Positions 42,119-53,916 of a DNA stretch of 64,000 nt are shown one piece after another (within the stretch, counting starts at the first letter, position 1; every line of letters begins with the position of its first letter). Origin of the DNA: Oscheius onirici. Taxonomy: Eukaryota; Nematoda; Chromadorea; Rhabditida; Rhabditidae. The translations under genes were made by a program, and so were the position numbers. The notes beneath the pieces are model-generated. The model searched no databases and was not told the origin of the DNA. It saw nothing but the letters and a program-made list of their open reading frames with translations. Location of the stretch: the NCBI GenBank assembly GCA_932521025.1, contig OW051468.1:5270064-5334063 (forward strand), written 5' to 3'.

Positions 42119-45098
42119 ATGGGGTTCTACCCACTGTGGAAGGATCGTCGCGTCGCCCAAGCCAAGACGGACAAGTTTGAGCGGGTAGTCGAGAGCTGTA
42201 GCAGGTTGGACCATATTCCATTCTCAGTCAAATCAATTTCAGAAAAAGAAGAGGAAAGGAGCCGCTTTTGAGCTGTGCCGAGAAGACGAAACGTGCCTTC
42301 TCGTGTCTTTGTCCGACTCTGGATCCCGACCGGAAACCCACTACTTGTTACCGTCGTCTCTTTATCAAAGGAACAAAAGAGAACACGATATTCCGTCTTG
42401 TGAGAAACGTCTTCTTTCTGGAACTGTTCGGTCTTCTCATGTACTTTGTCATGGCTTTCAAATATGTCAACGATCCGGCCAAAGGCGGCGTCCTGGTTTC
42501 TCTACCCATCCATCTGTTCCTCGTCATGATGCTCGTCTTTCCCAAACTCATGCACTACTTGATGCTCTCAACCTACCGAATGATGTCCTCCAAGATCAAG
42601 ACACTTCTCGTCATAGTTATCATCTCGATATCCATCGAAGTCTCGGCTCTGAACGCGCTGACGAATCTTCATCGAGTCGCTCAAGGTGTTGCATGCATCC
42701 AGACGGACATTTCCGAGTCGGCCGAGGCTGTCGACGAGAACATTGCCAAACACGGAGAGCTCGGATTGAAGTTGATGCAAACGCTGGTTAAGAAACTGGC
42801 CAAACCGATGAACTTCTTCAAGTCGACATTGCGCAAATTGGACTCGAAAGTGACGCGAGTAGTCGAGATGGTTCGCAGTCAATGGTCTCAGCTGGCCGGT
42901 ATGACGAATCAATGCAAAACGGCCATGAGGGGGCCATATCTTGTGGTAAGTTTCGTGTCTGCTTTGAATAGAAGAGCCAACATTAAGTGTCTGAACAAGT
43001 TCCATGAAGCCTACATCTTCTGTATGCAGCATGAGAGAAACCTCGGTCTGGATCTTTGTGGAGCCGTCCAACGAGCCAACAAGATCTGTGAGATGGGCAA
43101 GAATGTAGCTGATAGTGTCTGTCTGTTCCCGAACACTGTCAAGAACGGAATTGCGGACTCGGTTGTCCCATTTTTCAAAAAGACATGGAAGACGATCAAG
43201 GGCAAGTTCAAGATTGCTCACTACTTCAAAATTGATGCCATCCGAAAGTATATCAATAAAGGGAAGACAGTCAAGGAAGAGATCAAGAATCTGGCCACAT
43301 TGAATCTGAGAATCACGGCCAACCATTCAAAAAACGAAAGAAATATCGCGGCGTTGAGGGAGAACATCAAAAAGACTCTGGATGACATGATTAGCACTTA
43401 CAAGTACGTTTACTTTGCACGACTTTCAAAATTTGGGGTTTCCAGTATTCAATTTACACGGTTGGCAACGCCCTTCCAGGGCTTAAGTAGAAATTCATGA
43501 CTTCGCTCTGTCACGGCGCCCTAGTCGTGGTTTCCCTTTCATACCTCCTTTGTTACTCTCCTCCAGTGACTCTCCGTGATCATCTAAAGAAACTACAAGA
43601 ACTATATTTGAACCCACCCCTCCTTAGTATTATTCAAAATGTAGGACCTGAACAAAAGCCCTGCTGTCCCTTATTTTCTCCCCTTGTCACTCTGTTCCAG
43701 TCACACAGTCCCAGTAAGAAGTTATCAAAGTCGTTAGAAGACTTCGCGCACTTGCTTTTCCTGTCGCGACTTGTTTCCTGTCGAAACTAACTTGCGCACA
43801 AAGCTCCCCTCCTTATCCTCAATTAGAGCTTCAGACACAGACGCAAGAGCATTTTTAAGTGGATCTCTGAGAAGAAACGGTACTGAACTAGTGGCAGGGG
43901 ATAGGTTATAGGGAAGAACCAATCCTTACCTTGAAGTTCAGATTTCACAGCTATAATTCATTTTGCAGGTCGATAATCAACTTCATTCGTCAAGCCATTC
44001 AGTGGTTGCTGATCCCGGTCACTCTGCTCTACCCCTTCATCACAACCGCCTTCTTTGTCTACAAATACAACTACCAAAACGATTATCGAAACATCTTTCT
44101 GACGAGTGAATTCGATCTGATTGACAAGCAGTGTGCCCTGAATGGCCACGGTCAAGTGATGCCATTGAACCAGGAGGAGAAATTGCTATATGTGCCGAGA
44201 ATGCGCTGGAAGATGACGAAGAGCGAGAAGAGAAAGTACTATTTTGCCGTTGGATTCTCTCTTGTGGCTCTCTTCTGGCCGGCAACTCTTGTCCTCCTCG
44301 ATATTCTCACCTATGTCATCATTTCGAGTGTTCAAGAAGTGTTCAAGCGAACCACGATCGACTTCCCATCACATTACGAGCTCAAAGTGGCTGGAAATAG
44401 TACTGGAGGCGAACTGCTCAACAGTCTTCTCGAAACCTTCTCTCCAATCACAAGCGGTTTACAGGAACGGGAACAGCGTTGGAGAAAGTGCTTCCAGGAA
44501 CCGAATCCTCCGAATTATGGAGCCATCTCTGGAATGATTGTTCTCGTCATTGTTGTCTTCATTCTTTGCCGTCTTGGAGTAAGTGTTTCCAACTTCTTAG
44601 GGCAAAGTAGTTTAGGTCTGGCTGACCCGTCAATCACTCGTCTTGGCTGACTATTTCTATCCGGATCGTGTCCGTCCCCGTGCTCTCCATCTCTACAACA
44701 CGATTCTGCAGAACCGTCGTCATCTGATGACTTTCATGTATTCCAAGCAACGAGCCATCTTGGCCGACGATCAGATGGCCGGCAGGGAGCAGCTGGTTCG
44801 TCGTGGTCTTCAGTGTCGTGGCTTTGTCCGAGTCAACTGCGTTGGATGCAAGAAGACAGGCATGCGACTCTCCGACGAGGACAACGTTCGTCTGTGTGTC
44901 AACTGTGGTACTTTTTTCTGCATCACATGCTTCTGTTTTACGAGATTGTGCGAATCTTGTGAAGAAGATATGCAGATTGTCGACAAGATGGAGCTCTACT
45001 ACCAGATTCTGACTGAAGATGAACTGACGGAGGAGGAGACGGTTGAAAAAGAGGAAGATGAGGAAGAGTTTACTGCCAAATCCGGAGATTTCCAATAG
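42119..45098 (+). CDS. DC-STAMP-domain sperm membrane protein (SPE-42/SPE-49-like)
   Basis: Four exons (42119-42204, 42243-43403, 43969-44578, 44616-45098) give 779 residues, close to the ~774 of C. elegans SPE-42 and SPE-49. Start MGFYPLWKDRRVAQAKTDKF. Several TM segments (FFLELFGLLMYFVMAF, LFLVMMLVFPKLMHYL, LLVIVIISISIEVSAL; later WLLIPVTLLYPFITTAFFVY, FSLVALFWPATLVLLDILTY, GMIVLVIVVFILC) around a Cys-containing ectodomain, and a C-terminal C4C4 RING-like finger (CVGCKKTGMRL..LCVNCGTFFCITCFCFTRLCESC). Family members (also Drosophila Sneaky, vertebrate DCST1/2) act on sperm during fertilisation. An apparent GTAAGT at 42950 is not used: removing any intron there breaks the frame, whereas reading through keeps it. 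The second intron (565 nt) carries repeats. Confidence 0.9.
43440..43870 (+). repeat. dispersed repeat inside the DC-STAMP gene intron
   Basis: Carries both the GGCAACGCCCTTCCAGGGC core and the CGCACTTGCTTTTCCTGTCG...CTTGCGCACAAAGCTCC block in one piece. It is the uninterrupted version of the repeat that holds the RTE fragment at 6601-7060. Confidence 0.65.
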
Positions 45099-46040
45099 TC
45101 TACTATAGCCTAATAAATTGTTCTATCTGCCCTTCTTGCGCCAGAAATGACGTGTTCGAGGCAGCTGGTCCGTCTACAGTACATCTTTTTCAATCGCGAC
45201 GCAACTTTCTGCGTGAAAAAAAGACGCTGCACGTGTCCTTTTCCTGATTACGATTCCCGAACATGGGCAAAGAGATATGATGGTCATGGTCCGATTAATA
45301 GCCCCCCCCCCCTATCTCGTTGTGCTTCCAGCTGCCAAAACCTGTTCCCCCTTCCTTCCTGATCATCCAAATGAGCTTGCATCGTGGACAATGTTTGACT
45401 CCGAATTACTACAGGGCAGATGGTTCGGGCCCGCGGGCGGCACATCAAGAGCCTCGACTGACCTTGGGCATGGTTACTTATGAGTTTGACTGCTGTTTTG
45501 GGTAGGCAAACTCAGCAGAGACGGCCTACCTTGACCACCTCCAAGACTATCAGAGCGTGTGAAAATATGAAACAGTTGAGGTTTTATCGTGGTTGCGAGA
45601 TAATCTTCTGACAGATATGTGACAGTAAAACGTTCGACACTTTTGAATGTTAAGGAAATAGACAAACTGGGCAAACCATCTCACAGTACACAATCTATCC
45701 TTCAAGCTCTGGTCCTAGTAGTTCTGACAAGTGATCACTACAATTCTTCGTTTCGAGAGATATTGACTGTTGACAAATAACCTGTCTTTTTTTGCTTGTG
45801 TTTATGTTTTTGAGAAAGCCCTAATGCTTTCCCTTGAGCCTCGTGGTTTTGGCTCGTAGCGCGTCCATCTAGCCCCTCCCACAGCTGACCCTGTCCTAAT
45901 CCACACAGTGCCCTAGAGAGAGCCCCTCCTCCCAATCCGTCTTTGTCCATGCATCGATCGATCTCTCGGCTCTCTCGTTCATTTGCAGTTCTCTCTTTTC
46001 GCCCGATCCAGACTAAGCTAATGTACATTTCTAGGGACGA
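45099..46040. other. intergenic upstream of hlh-2, no gene seen
   Basis: AATAAA at about 45112 ends the DC-STAMP transcript. A C-run lies at 45301-45311. Open frames here are short and unconvincing. Confidence 0.4.
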
Positions 46041-48146
46041 ATGACGCAGCAATACCCCGACTATTCTTCCCATTTTGCCGGAACTGAACATAGTTTTGAT
46101 CCGAGTTTTTGGAGTGAGTTTGTTATTGGAAACTGACCATGGTAGTTTAGATCCGTACAGTATGGGATATCCACAACATGTTCCTCTTCCAACACAACCT
46201 GATTTTCCTATTGACTATTCTATCCAGCCTGTGAATACCGTTCCGCCTGTTTCTTCTGGTCAGCCTGCAGCTCCAGCATCCAGCGCTTCCTCAGAGAGTC
46301 AGGTAAGTCGGATAAATATTTGAGTAAGAAATTAGTTGTAAGGGAAGCGTTTGGGGAGTGAATGTGTTGCTCTCTGCCAACAAACTCGCTAAGATCTAAT
46401 CGTCGGTAATTGCAGAATTTGCAAGAACTGTAGGAATAGGGAACATTTCCACCATAGGGTGATGTGTTCTGGCCTTTGACCAGCCTCCAGATTTATGTCA
46501 ATCAACCGAAATCATATGCACAATTTAGATCTCACGAATAGCGCGTAAACATGTCAGATGAGGCTGATTTCTCAGCAGATATCTCGAATGAGTCAGCCAT
46601 TTTGAAAGAAGCCTATTTAGGAGACAGCTGCCTCGAACTCGCCTCCGTCCTCGACGACTACTCCCATCTACCCGTCTTGGGACTATAACTACATGGTGAG
46701 AGAGGGTCCTCAAAGAGGCAATAAATCGTTCGCGGAGTCTCTTTTACGCGACCGGCGCACCTTCTTTGATTAAAGATTTTCGCGAAAGATCGGCCCGGCT
46801 TAGCCCCTCTAATTACTCGTCAAAAACCCCAACCTTAATTTGCAGACGAAGCCCGACGCGTTCAATCATCTACCGTATTCTGGAGGACATTTCCCTCCGA
46901 TCGATGCTCCAAACAATCCTGCCTTCGTTCCTCCGTCTGTAAGTTATATGGGACGAGAAGCAATTAGTCAATAGACTGAAAGGACTGGAGGTCGAGAGCT
47001 GTCTGTACAATTAGGCCCAATGGCACTCGGAGAGCTCGGGTCAATTATGTGACGGTCAATGGAAAAACGACATAGACTGTTCCGGAAATGAATGGCAGTC
47101 TATTAGGGTTCGGTAGATCTTTGGGACCATTTCCACATGACACTACCGTCTTTTGTATCAACTCTAGAATTTTATACTCGTAACTCTTACAGTACAATTT
47201 ATATATGAGCTCTTGGTATACGTTATCAAACTGCTTGCCTAATTAGGCTCGCAACATGACACGACCCTGTCCAGCAGAAAAACGTGTCATCAACCTGTCA
47301 CGCCTGTCAGTCAGGTAGCTTCCGTATAATTGAGCCCCACGATTTCTTGAGCTTTGCCGAGTACTCAATGACGCAATTTTGGCTGTCAAGCGTACCGAGA
47401 GGGCATCGGTTTCCTCCTCGAAGGATCAGCCTCTTGGCGGCCGCTCCTTTGACTGCCAGGACCACCCGCTGAGAGCGAAAGTGCTCCTTGATGGCAAACA
47501 AGATGATAATCTGTAAACTTTCTAGATTCCACCAGTCATGCCTCCATCCTCAGTCGAGTCGACCAGCTCCATCTCTCCACCCTCTCTAATGCCTCCTTGT
47601 CCACCAAATCTACATTTCGATTACGGTTATCAAGCCAGTCAGCCGAGTGGATCGGGAGGCGGGAAGAGCAAGGGACAGAAGAGAAAAAGTGGATCAGACG
47701 ATGAAGATGATGACTTTTCTGAGCCGGGCAAAGATATTGGCAGACGAAGCGCCAACAATGCTAGGGAAAGGTATCGTTTAGAATCACCAAAGCAAAGTAT
47801 TATTCAGGATTCGAGTCAGAGACATCAACTCTGCCTTCAAGGAACTTGGAAGAATCTGTACCCAGACTACTGTTGCCATGGTCGACAAAACTCAAACCAA
47901 GTTGAGCATTCTTCAACAGGCCACGGATCTGATCAAACATTTGGAGGAACAGGTGAGGTTTGACCTCAAACTGTTTATAAGACAAAAAACAACATACAAA
48001 ACTATAATTTACAGGTGACCATGCGCAAGCTGGATCCAAAAAACGCTTGCCTACAACGTCGTCGTCAGGAAGTCAAGTATGAGATTGAATCTGCTGCCGA
48101 GAAGCAGCGAATGTCCTATCCTCCTTCCTCTCTCGGTTATCATTAA
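46041..48146 (+). CDS. hlh-2: E-protein class bHLH transcription factor (Daughterless/HLH-2)
   Basis: Seven exons (46041-46113, 46151-46302, 46621-46695, 46846-46938, 47526-47770, 47808-47952, 48015-48146) give 304 residues. The N-terminal half is Pro/Ser/Tyr-rich and disordered (activation region). An acidic stretch ([16 protein letters not shown]) precedes the class I bHLH: basic region [20 protein letters not shown] with the E-protein NNARERxRVRDIN signature, helix 1 [10 protein letters not shown], loop, helix 2 [20 protein letters not shown], then the E-protein tail ...[11 protein letters not shown]. It dimerises with tissue-specific bHLH partners on E-boxes. The protein is shorter than C. 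elegans HLH-2, mostly in the N-terminal part. The 590-nt fourth intron splits the disordered half from the bHLH region. Confidence 0.93.
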
Positions 48147-48299
48147 AACTGCAAATTTTCATGTTTCTTTGTTACCTTTATTTACTCTGTGATCAGAACG
48201 CCTAAAGAATGAATGTCAGTCAGAGATCATCATTTTATCACGTGCTGTCCTTTCTTGAGATGCGTACATCGAGAGGACGTTCTTTTGAGGCGTAAAAGG

Positions 48300-48935
48300 T
48301 GAATAGTTTATTCTCGACTATGAGTATGGCTTACCCTGTCAACGTTGTCTGTATATCATAGCCTCAATTCCCAGTTTTCCTCTCAACATTGCAATTATGA
48401 CGATCATTCTCTGGAAGAGAAGAACCCACGAGAAGTATCGGACCACATTTTACAATATCGTCGTTTCGTTAGTTAGTAGTAAAAAAAAGTTCTGGGTTAG
48501 AGCAAGTATTTGGTGAAGAAAAATACAAAAGAAGAACTTTAAGGGTCTTGCGGACACCCTGGCCATGCTACAAACGTGTCTCATCCAAGTTCCCAGAACT
48601 CTACATCTTCACTAATTTCTACTGGAATAACAGAGGCTGGATCGCGTCTTTGGGTTTTGTTTCACTCTAGCAAATCACACTTTTTTTCAGTTTCAACAGG
48701 GAGTCTACTATTCCCCCCCCCCCCAACAATCTACATTCTGAACATAACCCAAATGTGGGTTCTTCTTAAGACACGCGAGAAGAACTAAGAATCTTGTCTC
48801 TGGTGGATGCCTTCAAACAATACACAGTCCTTTTCAATCGAATTCTCAGCTACTGGAATCCGTGGATTTTTCTGTCTCAACACGGACATTCAGAACGAAT
48901 TCAAACGACTCTTATTCAAAAAGTCTCCTAATCAC
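48300..48935 (+). pseudogene. srv-like chemoreceptor pseudogene
   Basis: Recognisable pieces in order: IPSFPLNIAIMTIILWKRRT, HEKYRTTFYNIVVSL, ADTLAMLQTCLIQVPRT, NFYWNNRGWIAS, and far too soon SYWNPW and CLNTDIQNEFKRLLFKKS in another frame. In-frame stops, frame changes and a deletion of TM3-TM6 make it non-functional. It lies just upstream of the intact paralogue at 49872. A C-run at 48713-48724 sits at the deletion. Confidence 0.8.
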
Positions 48936-49871
48936 GTGGGTGGAGTAGTCGACCTGACATTCCTCTTTTCAGTCTTCCGTCTCCCAAATTAGAAATGTCT
49001 CCACTCAACCGTCAAGAATCTTCTCGTCACATCCAATTCACTGAATTTTGAAAGAGCAGAACGTACAAAGAAGAAAGCAATATTCAGACCTCAATAAATC
49101 TTTACTAGAGCTTGGTGGTTGATTTATTTTTGTTTAACTATTTGCGACTAACTGATACTAACTGAAAAAGTACCTTGAATAATATTTCATCACAAATGAC
49201 ACCAGCTGGAAGGCACAAATTAGTACAACTTTTCCACCTTCTTCTTATGAACAAAAGACCCGAAGGAACAGCGTTTGTCATAAAATAACGAAAGACCGAA
49301 AGCAATACATATTGAACCTAGTTCCTGGCGCAGTCTGTCGAATGAGGAGTGCTGTCCAAATATCTACAGTCGAATTATATTAGTCTTTCAAAAGTAGATG
49401 TTGATAGGAAGCTCTTTAAGAACTTTTGTACAGGGTTGGTACTTCCTATATAGTTCAACCAGTCGTCTACGACGGCTGTCACCGCGCTGCGGGGCTCAGA
49501 AGTACGAAATGAATTCTGTCCAAGTTCTAGAATCCCATCCAAATCGGCTAAACCTTTGACAACCCCTAACCATGACCGCCCACGCAGCTAACAAGAAGTA
49601 GTAGAGTGTAAGTACAAAACGAACTCTCTTATTCTGACAATTTCTGACTTGCCGTGACCATTTGAGGTCCCGGACAACTCCACAAACACATTCAGAGAAA
49701 TTGCCAGACATTAAAGAGAAGACATTCTTCCCAGTTTTCTGATGTTGGTCTCTCTCAAAAAGGTCTCTTCTTCAGTTTCCGCTGACGCGACTTCATTATA
49801 AAAGTTTAACAGGCAAAAAGAGGGCAAACTAATCGAGCGGATACTCTCGCATATCTTTCGTCAAGGTCACC
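48936..49871. other. intergenic between srv pseudogene and srv gene
   Basis: Contains the CAGTCGTCTACGACGGCTG inverted repeat at about 49462. No gene seen. Confidence 0.4.
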
Positions 49872-51006
49872 ATGTCACAACGCGAAATTCCATGGCAAAA
49901 TTACGTTTTCACAGCTGTTACTATCCCATCTTATCCTCTGTACTGTTGGATTGTCGGAATGGTAATATGGAGACGGAGGACGAACACCAGATACCAGACC
50001 ACCTTTTACAGTCTCCTCATCTCATTGGTTTGACCTTTTATGGATCAAATTGAGCAAGTTTAGGGGATGGCAGATCTCTTGGCCATGGCTCAAACTTTTC
50101 TCATTCAAATCATCAGAACAAGTTACATTGCGACGGACTTTTATTGGATCAATCGTGGATGGATCGCCAGTATTAGGTAAGTATTCTTTTCGAAGATTTA
50201 TTTTTGTCAATTGAAGCTACAATTTTATCAATTTCACCGTCTATCTCCGCTGTTTTGGAGCTACTCTTCTAGCCTATCAACGCTACATCATCGTCTGTTG
50301 GGGCTCCAACTTTGCACTAGCTGTGAGTAGTTCCCAGCCTGGTCTTCAAGCTCATTTTAGCGTATTCTGCAACTACCATTCCTACTAGTCTTGGCATTTC
50401 ACTGGATACCGCCTTTCCTTCTCTCTCTTCCAATCACAGTCAATTGGACGAAAACTTTTGCCGCTCCGGACGACATGACGCTGCTGGTCAGCAGTGATCA
50501 GAGTCAATGGAACACAATGTCTCAAGGGATTACTGTAGCTGTACTCTTCCTTCTCTGTCTCTTTCCCTACATACAGATATTCCGTCTCCTTTGGCACATC
50601 CGCAACTCACAAAACCGAAACATTGGTCGAGAAGCGCGTCTTTCAATCATTCCCTTAGGACAGTCCATCTGCTTCCTGGTCATTTTCTTCTGTTATCTCG
50701 GAGTCTATCTTTTGACTTTGGCAAAAAATGTGAGTCACTGTCTTTTAACAAACCCTTTTTCAGCCATTTCTTGAGACGTTGAGACTGTTCATGTTACTAG
50801 TCAATGCCCTCTTATCCTATTGGAATCCTTGGGTCTACTTGGCTCTCAACTCTGACATTCAGAACGAGTTCAAAAGAGTCTTCTTCAAAACCGGAGTACC
50901 GATTGTTAGTCCCTATTGCATTAAAACAAATCAAATGGCTCAGAATACGGTCACCCAGGGAAGAGCGTCACAAGTTTCCAGTCAACCCAGACACCTTGTC
51001 ACGTGA
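49872..51006 (+). CDS. serpentine chemoreceptor, srv-like
   Basis: Five exons (49872-50027, 50064-50176, 50217-50322, 50361-50729, 50764-51006) give 328 residues, all in phase. Landmarks: REIPWQNYVFTAV, FYSLLISLGMADLLAMAQTF, FYWINRGWIASI, FGATLLAYQRYIIVCWGSN, FHWIPPFLLSLP, APDDMTLLVSSDQSQ, REARLSIIPLGQSICFLVIF and SYWNPWVYLALNSDIQNEFK RVFF. The C-terminus is polar and Ser/Gln-rich, as expected for a cytoplasmic tail. Exon 2 is 113 nt as in its paralogues. Unlike the gene at 8521 it lacks the intron before RELRL but has the one after CWGSN, so intron loss or gain has occurred within the family. Expressed, by family, in chemosensory neurons. Confidence 0.85.
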
Positions 51007-51623
51007 TAATATTTTTTTAGTGAAAAGCTGAAGGACATTCTCAGTATCTACTTTCTTCTGACACAAGGATTCAAGAGTTCAACTTCTTACCAGATATGCG
51101 CCTTAGACGCCAATCATTCCAATTTTCTCCAACGATGTTTGATTTCTATCGAGCTTCTCCAAAATGAAGAATTTGAAAAGTCAATTTCATAGGTTAGACA
51201 CATGTTTTTCCACTGTTTAGAAGAAACATCTACGTCGATTAGAGGGATCTAAACTATCTAAAGCGCAATGTTGTCTGTCGTGGACTCTGTTTGGATGTGT
51301 TTGTTTGTCTATGGCCACAAAATTCGTCTCGACAAGTCAAAAGTGGTCAGGATAAGATAATTAGCCTTGAACTTGGAGTTAGAAAGAAATATGCATGAAA
51401 AGTTAGGTTTTGTCAAAGGATTAGTCGATTTGGATGGAATCTAGACCTTGAACAGAATTTATTTCGTACTTCTGACGCCAGGGCGGCGACAGCCGTCGTT
51501 AGACGGCTGGTTTCTTTGAAAGTTTGTTTTGTTCTCTTTCGAACAAAGTTGTGTATCAATGTACAACTTTGCAGAACGATGCCAAGCTATAAATTGCTTT
51601 GTTGTCAATAAGTTTAATAAGTG
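51007..51623. other. intergenic, no gene seen
   Basis: Holds the GACAGCCGTCGTTAGACGGCTGG inverted repeat at about 51486. Nothing else supported. Confidence 0.35.
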
Positions 51624-51978
51624 TATTTTGACGGAATCGAGGGGTATCATGCAGAAACGGTCGTTTCTTGGAATTCTTCGCCGCTCTCAGGTCTCGACCA
51701 CTGCCCAGTTTCTTCTCATGACATCCTGAACGAGTCGTGAAGACATCTTCTTGATTGGAGTTGTCTTCTTGTTCGGGTAGACGGCTGCTTGACTTGGTGG
51801 AATCACTGTAGAGACGAGCATCGCTGGCGGAGCCATGAGTGTTGACTTGACAATCCCGCTGTGTCGCAGTTCTGAGGATTGAAATCCTCTTCTTTCCACA
51901 GTAGATTCTGGCCTTGGTAGAATCGCTGAGGAGCGCTTGAGGAAGCACTCGCACAGCTTGTGAAAATAAAAGCAATTG
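51624..51978 (-). repeat. dispersed ~355-nt repeat, copy 2 (inverted)
   Basis: Reverse-complement copy of 25921-26274. The homology stops at CAATTGCTTTTATTTTCAC on one side and CGTCAAAATA on the other; flanks are unrelated. Confidence 0.65.
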
Positions 51979-52040
51979 CTTTGTTGTACCCGAACCTAAA
52001 TATAGCTATTAGAATAGAAGAAAACGATAGCCTGTGGCGC

Positions 52041-53916
52041 TATTAACGCGTCCTATTAGAAGTTTGAGTCAGACGGAACCACCTGTCACATAACTTTCGT
52101 TCCTCCGTTGCGTAGGCGACGCTTTTTCACTTCTTTCCCATTTCTTTCAGTCAAGCTTTCTGTCTTGGAACCATTCAGATCCAAGAATTCTATAGAGACG
52201 ATGATGTTACCTCTTGAACAGGTTGTCTAACTAACCGAGAAAACGCCAGGCAAATGTCGTCAGTGCCGGCCAACTTCACACTTCCTTGGCAGAACGTCGT
52301 CTTCACTTTCGTCTCTGTTCCGAGCTTTCCTCTCTACGTAGCGATTCTCAGTCTGATTGTGGTGAAAAGACGAGCGAACGAAAAGTACCGCAGCACTTTT
52401 TACAATCTTGTACTCTCATTGGTGACTCCTTTAGTTCAGTCAAAGAATGGGATTCAGGGAATAGCCGACATCCTGACTATGCTTCAAGCCTTTCTTCTGC
52501 AAGTCGTGAGAACGAGTTTCATTGCTCCCGAATTCTACTGGGCCAACAGGGCATGGCTCGCTCCGTTCAGGTACATATCGAACTCTTACAGTTAGAAACT
52601 TTGAGTGTACGGGAAAAAAGAGAAACTTCCGTCTATGAACTGAACGCTTAGTATTCTGGCGGCAGGTAATCTGATTCAGCCACAGAAGGTAGTTTCAAAG
52701 AACATTTGAATCAGAAAAAATTAATAAGAATTTTCAGTTGGAACTGGGCTACGTTCACAGTGAGTCTCCGCTGCTTCGGCTCTACTCTTATAGCCTTCCA
52801 ACGGTACTTGATCATCGGCTGGGGAACGCAGCACGTCCATCAAAAAGTTCTCAAACTCTCTTTCCCCATAGTCTTTCTCATTCATTGGATACCGCCTCTC
52901 ATTCTCAATATGCCTATTTTCGTCGATTGGGACAAGACCGTGGCTGGGCCACAGGACATGAGGGTTCTTGCTTCGCCCGAACAGAGCTATCTCGCTATTG
53001 TGATCAATGGCATATCCACTGCTGTTCTCTTTTTTATTTGCATATTTCCCTACATTCGTATCTATCGGATTCTTATAAAGGTCAAGAACAGTGACGGGAG
53101 GTAATCACAAAAACTGAGTTCAAGTTTCTTCAGACGTTTTGGCAGAGAACTTCGACTTTCTGTCACGCCACTGGGTCAGTCAATCTGTTTTGTGGTTCTG
53201 TGCTTCGCCTATACATCTCTTTACATTTTCACCGCCATGGGCAGTGTAAGTTAGCTCCAAAATCTTTGATTCTGTTCTCAGCCAATGGCTAATGTCACAC
53301 TCACCTACATGCTCCTCTTGAACGCCTTCATGTCCTACTGGAATCCATGGGTTTATCTTTTTCTGAATACGGACATTCAATACGAGCTCCGGTTGCTGAT
53401 ATGTCCAGTGCCTGCCATTGCTGTACTTGTTCTTTTTTCACACAAAAACGTAAATTATTTAGGGAACTACACCAGCAACTGTTTCTACATTACCTAGACG
53501 AAATGTGTCGTGATGCTGTAGTAAGAGTTCTCATTGTGTCATCTATAAAAAGCGAAAGTATAAAAATTTCAAATAGCCGCCTTTTCTCACCTTGTCAAAA
53601 TCTCGACAAGTTTTGACAAGTCAATTCAAAGACAAGTAGTCTCCCGAGTTCTAGTCTAGCTTCTCGTCGCCAGATGTGCGGAAGTCGTCTTCTATTGTCG
53701 TCTTCTACTCTTTACCAGGTCAGGTGATTCATTCTTCTTCTATTTTGATAGTTACACCAGACACTGACAATCAGACAATGCGAGCAGTAGCGCCACAGAC
53801 ACTCGCGTTCTTTTGGAAAGTAGAGAGACGGCAATGTGACAGTCAGTTGTGAATCCGCCACAGCTGACAGCCTTCGAAAGAAGGTGTCATGCTTGGGTTT
53901 CCCCGGTTCCTTGGGC
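52041..53916 (+). repeat. 1.88-kb segmental duplication of 8308-10183
   Basis: Sequence from TATTAACGCGTCC to TTCCTTGGGCAT is identical, as far as I can see by eye, to 8308-10183 (constant offset 43733). It contains a complete srv gene and part of repeat unit A. Confidence 0.9.
52254..53497 (+). CDS. serpentine chemoreceptor, srv-like (copy 2 of identical pair)
   Basis: Exons 52254-52421, 52458-52570, 52738-53100, 53134-53245 and 53282-53497 give the same 323-residue protein as the gene at 8521. The promoter region, including the GTTGCGTAGGCGACGC motif, is duplicated too, so both copies may be expressed. Absence of any visible substitution, even in introns, points to very recent duplication, gene conversion or an assembly artefact. 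Confidence 0.8.

Noticed and set aside
42950-42977. Possible intron GTAAGT...AATAG in the DC-STAMP gene
   Set aside because: Removing it breaks the reading frame, while reading through keeps a 387-codon exon open.
42568-43326. 252-codon minus-strand open frame
   Set aside because: Exact antisense shadow of the DC-STAMP protein gene, whose sense frame has family motifs.
52041-53916. Treating the second srv copy as certainly real
   Set aside because: Complete visual identity over 1.88 kb could also be an assembly duplication, so it is annotated but flagged rather than taken as proven.
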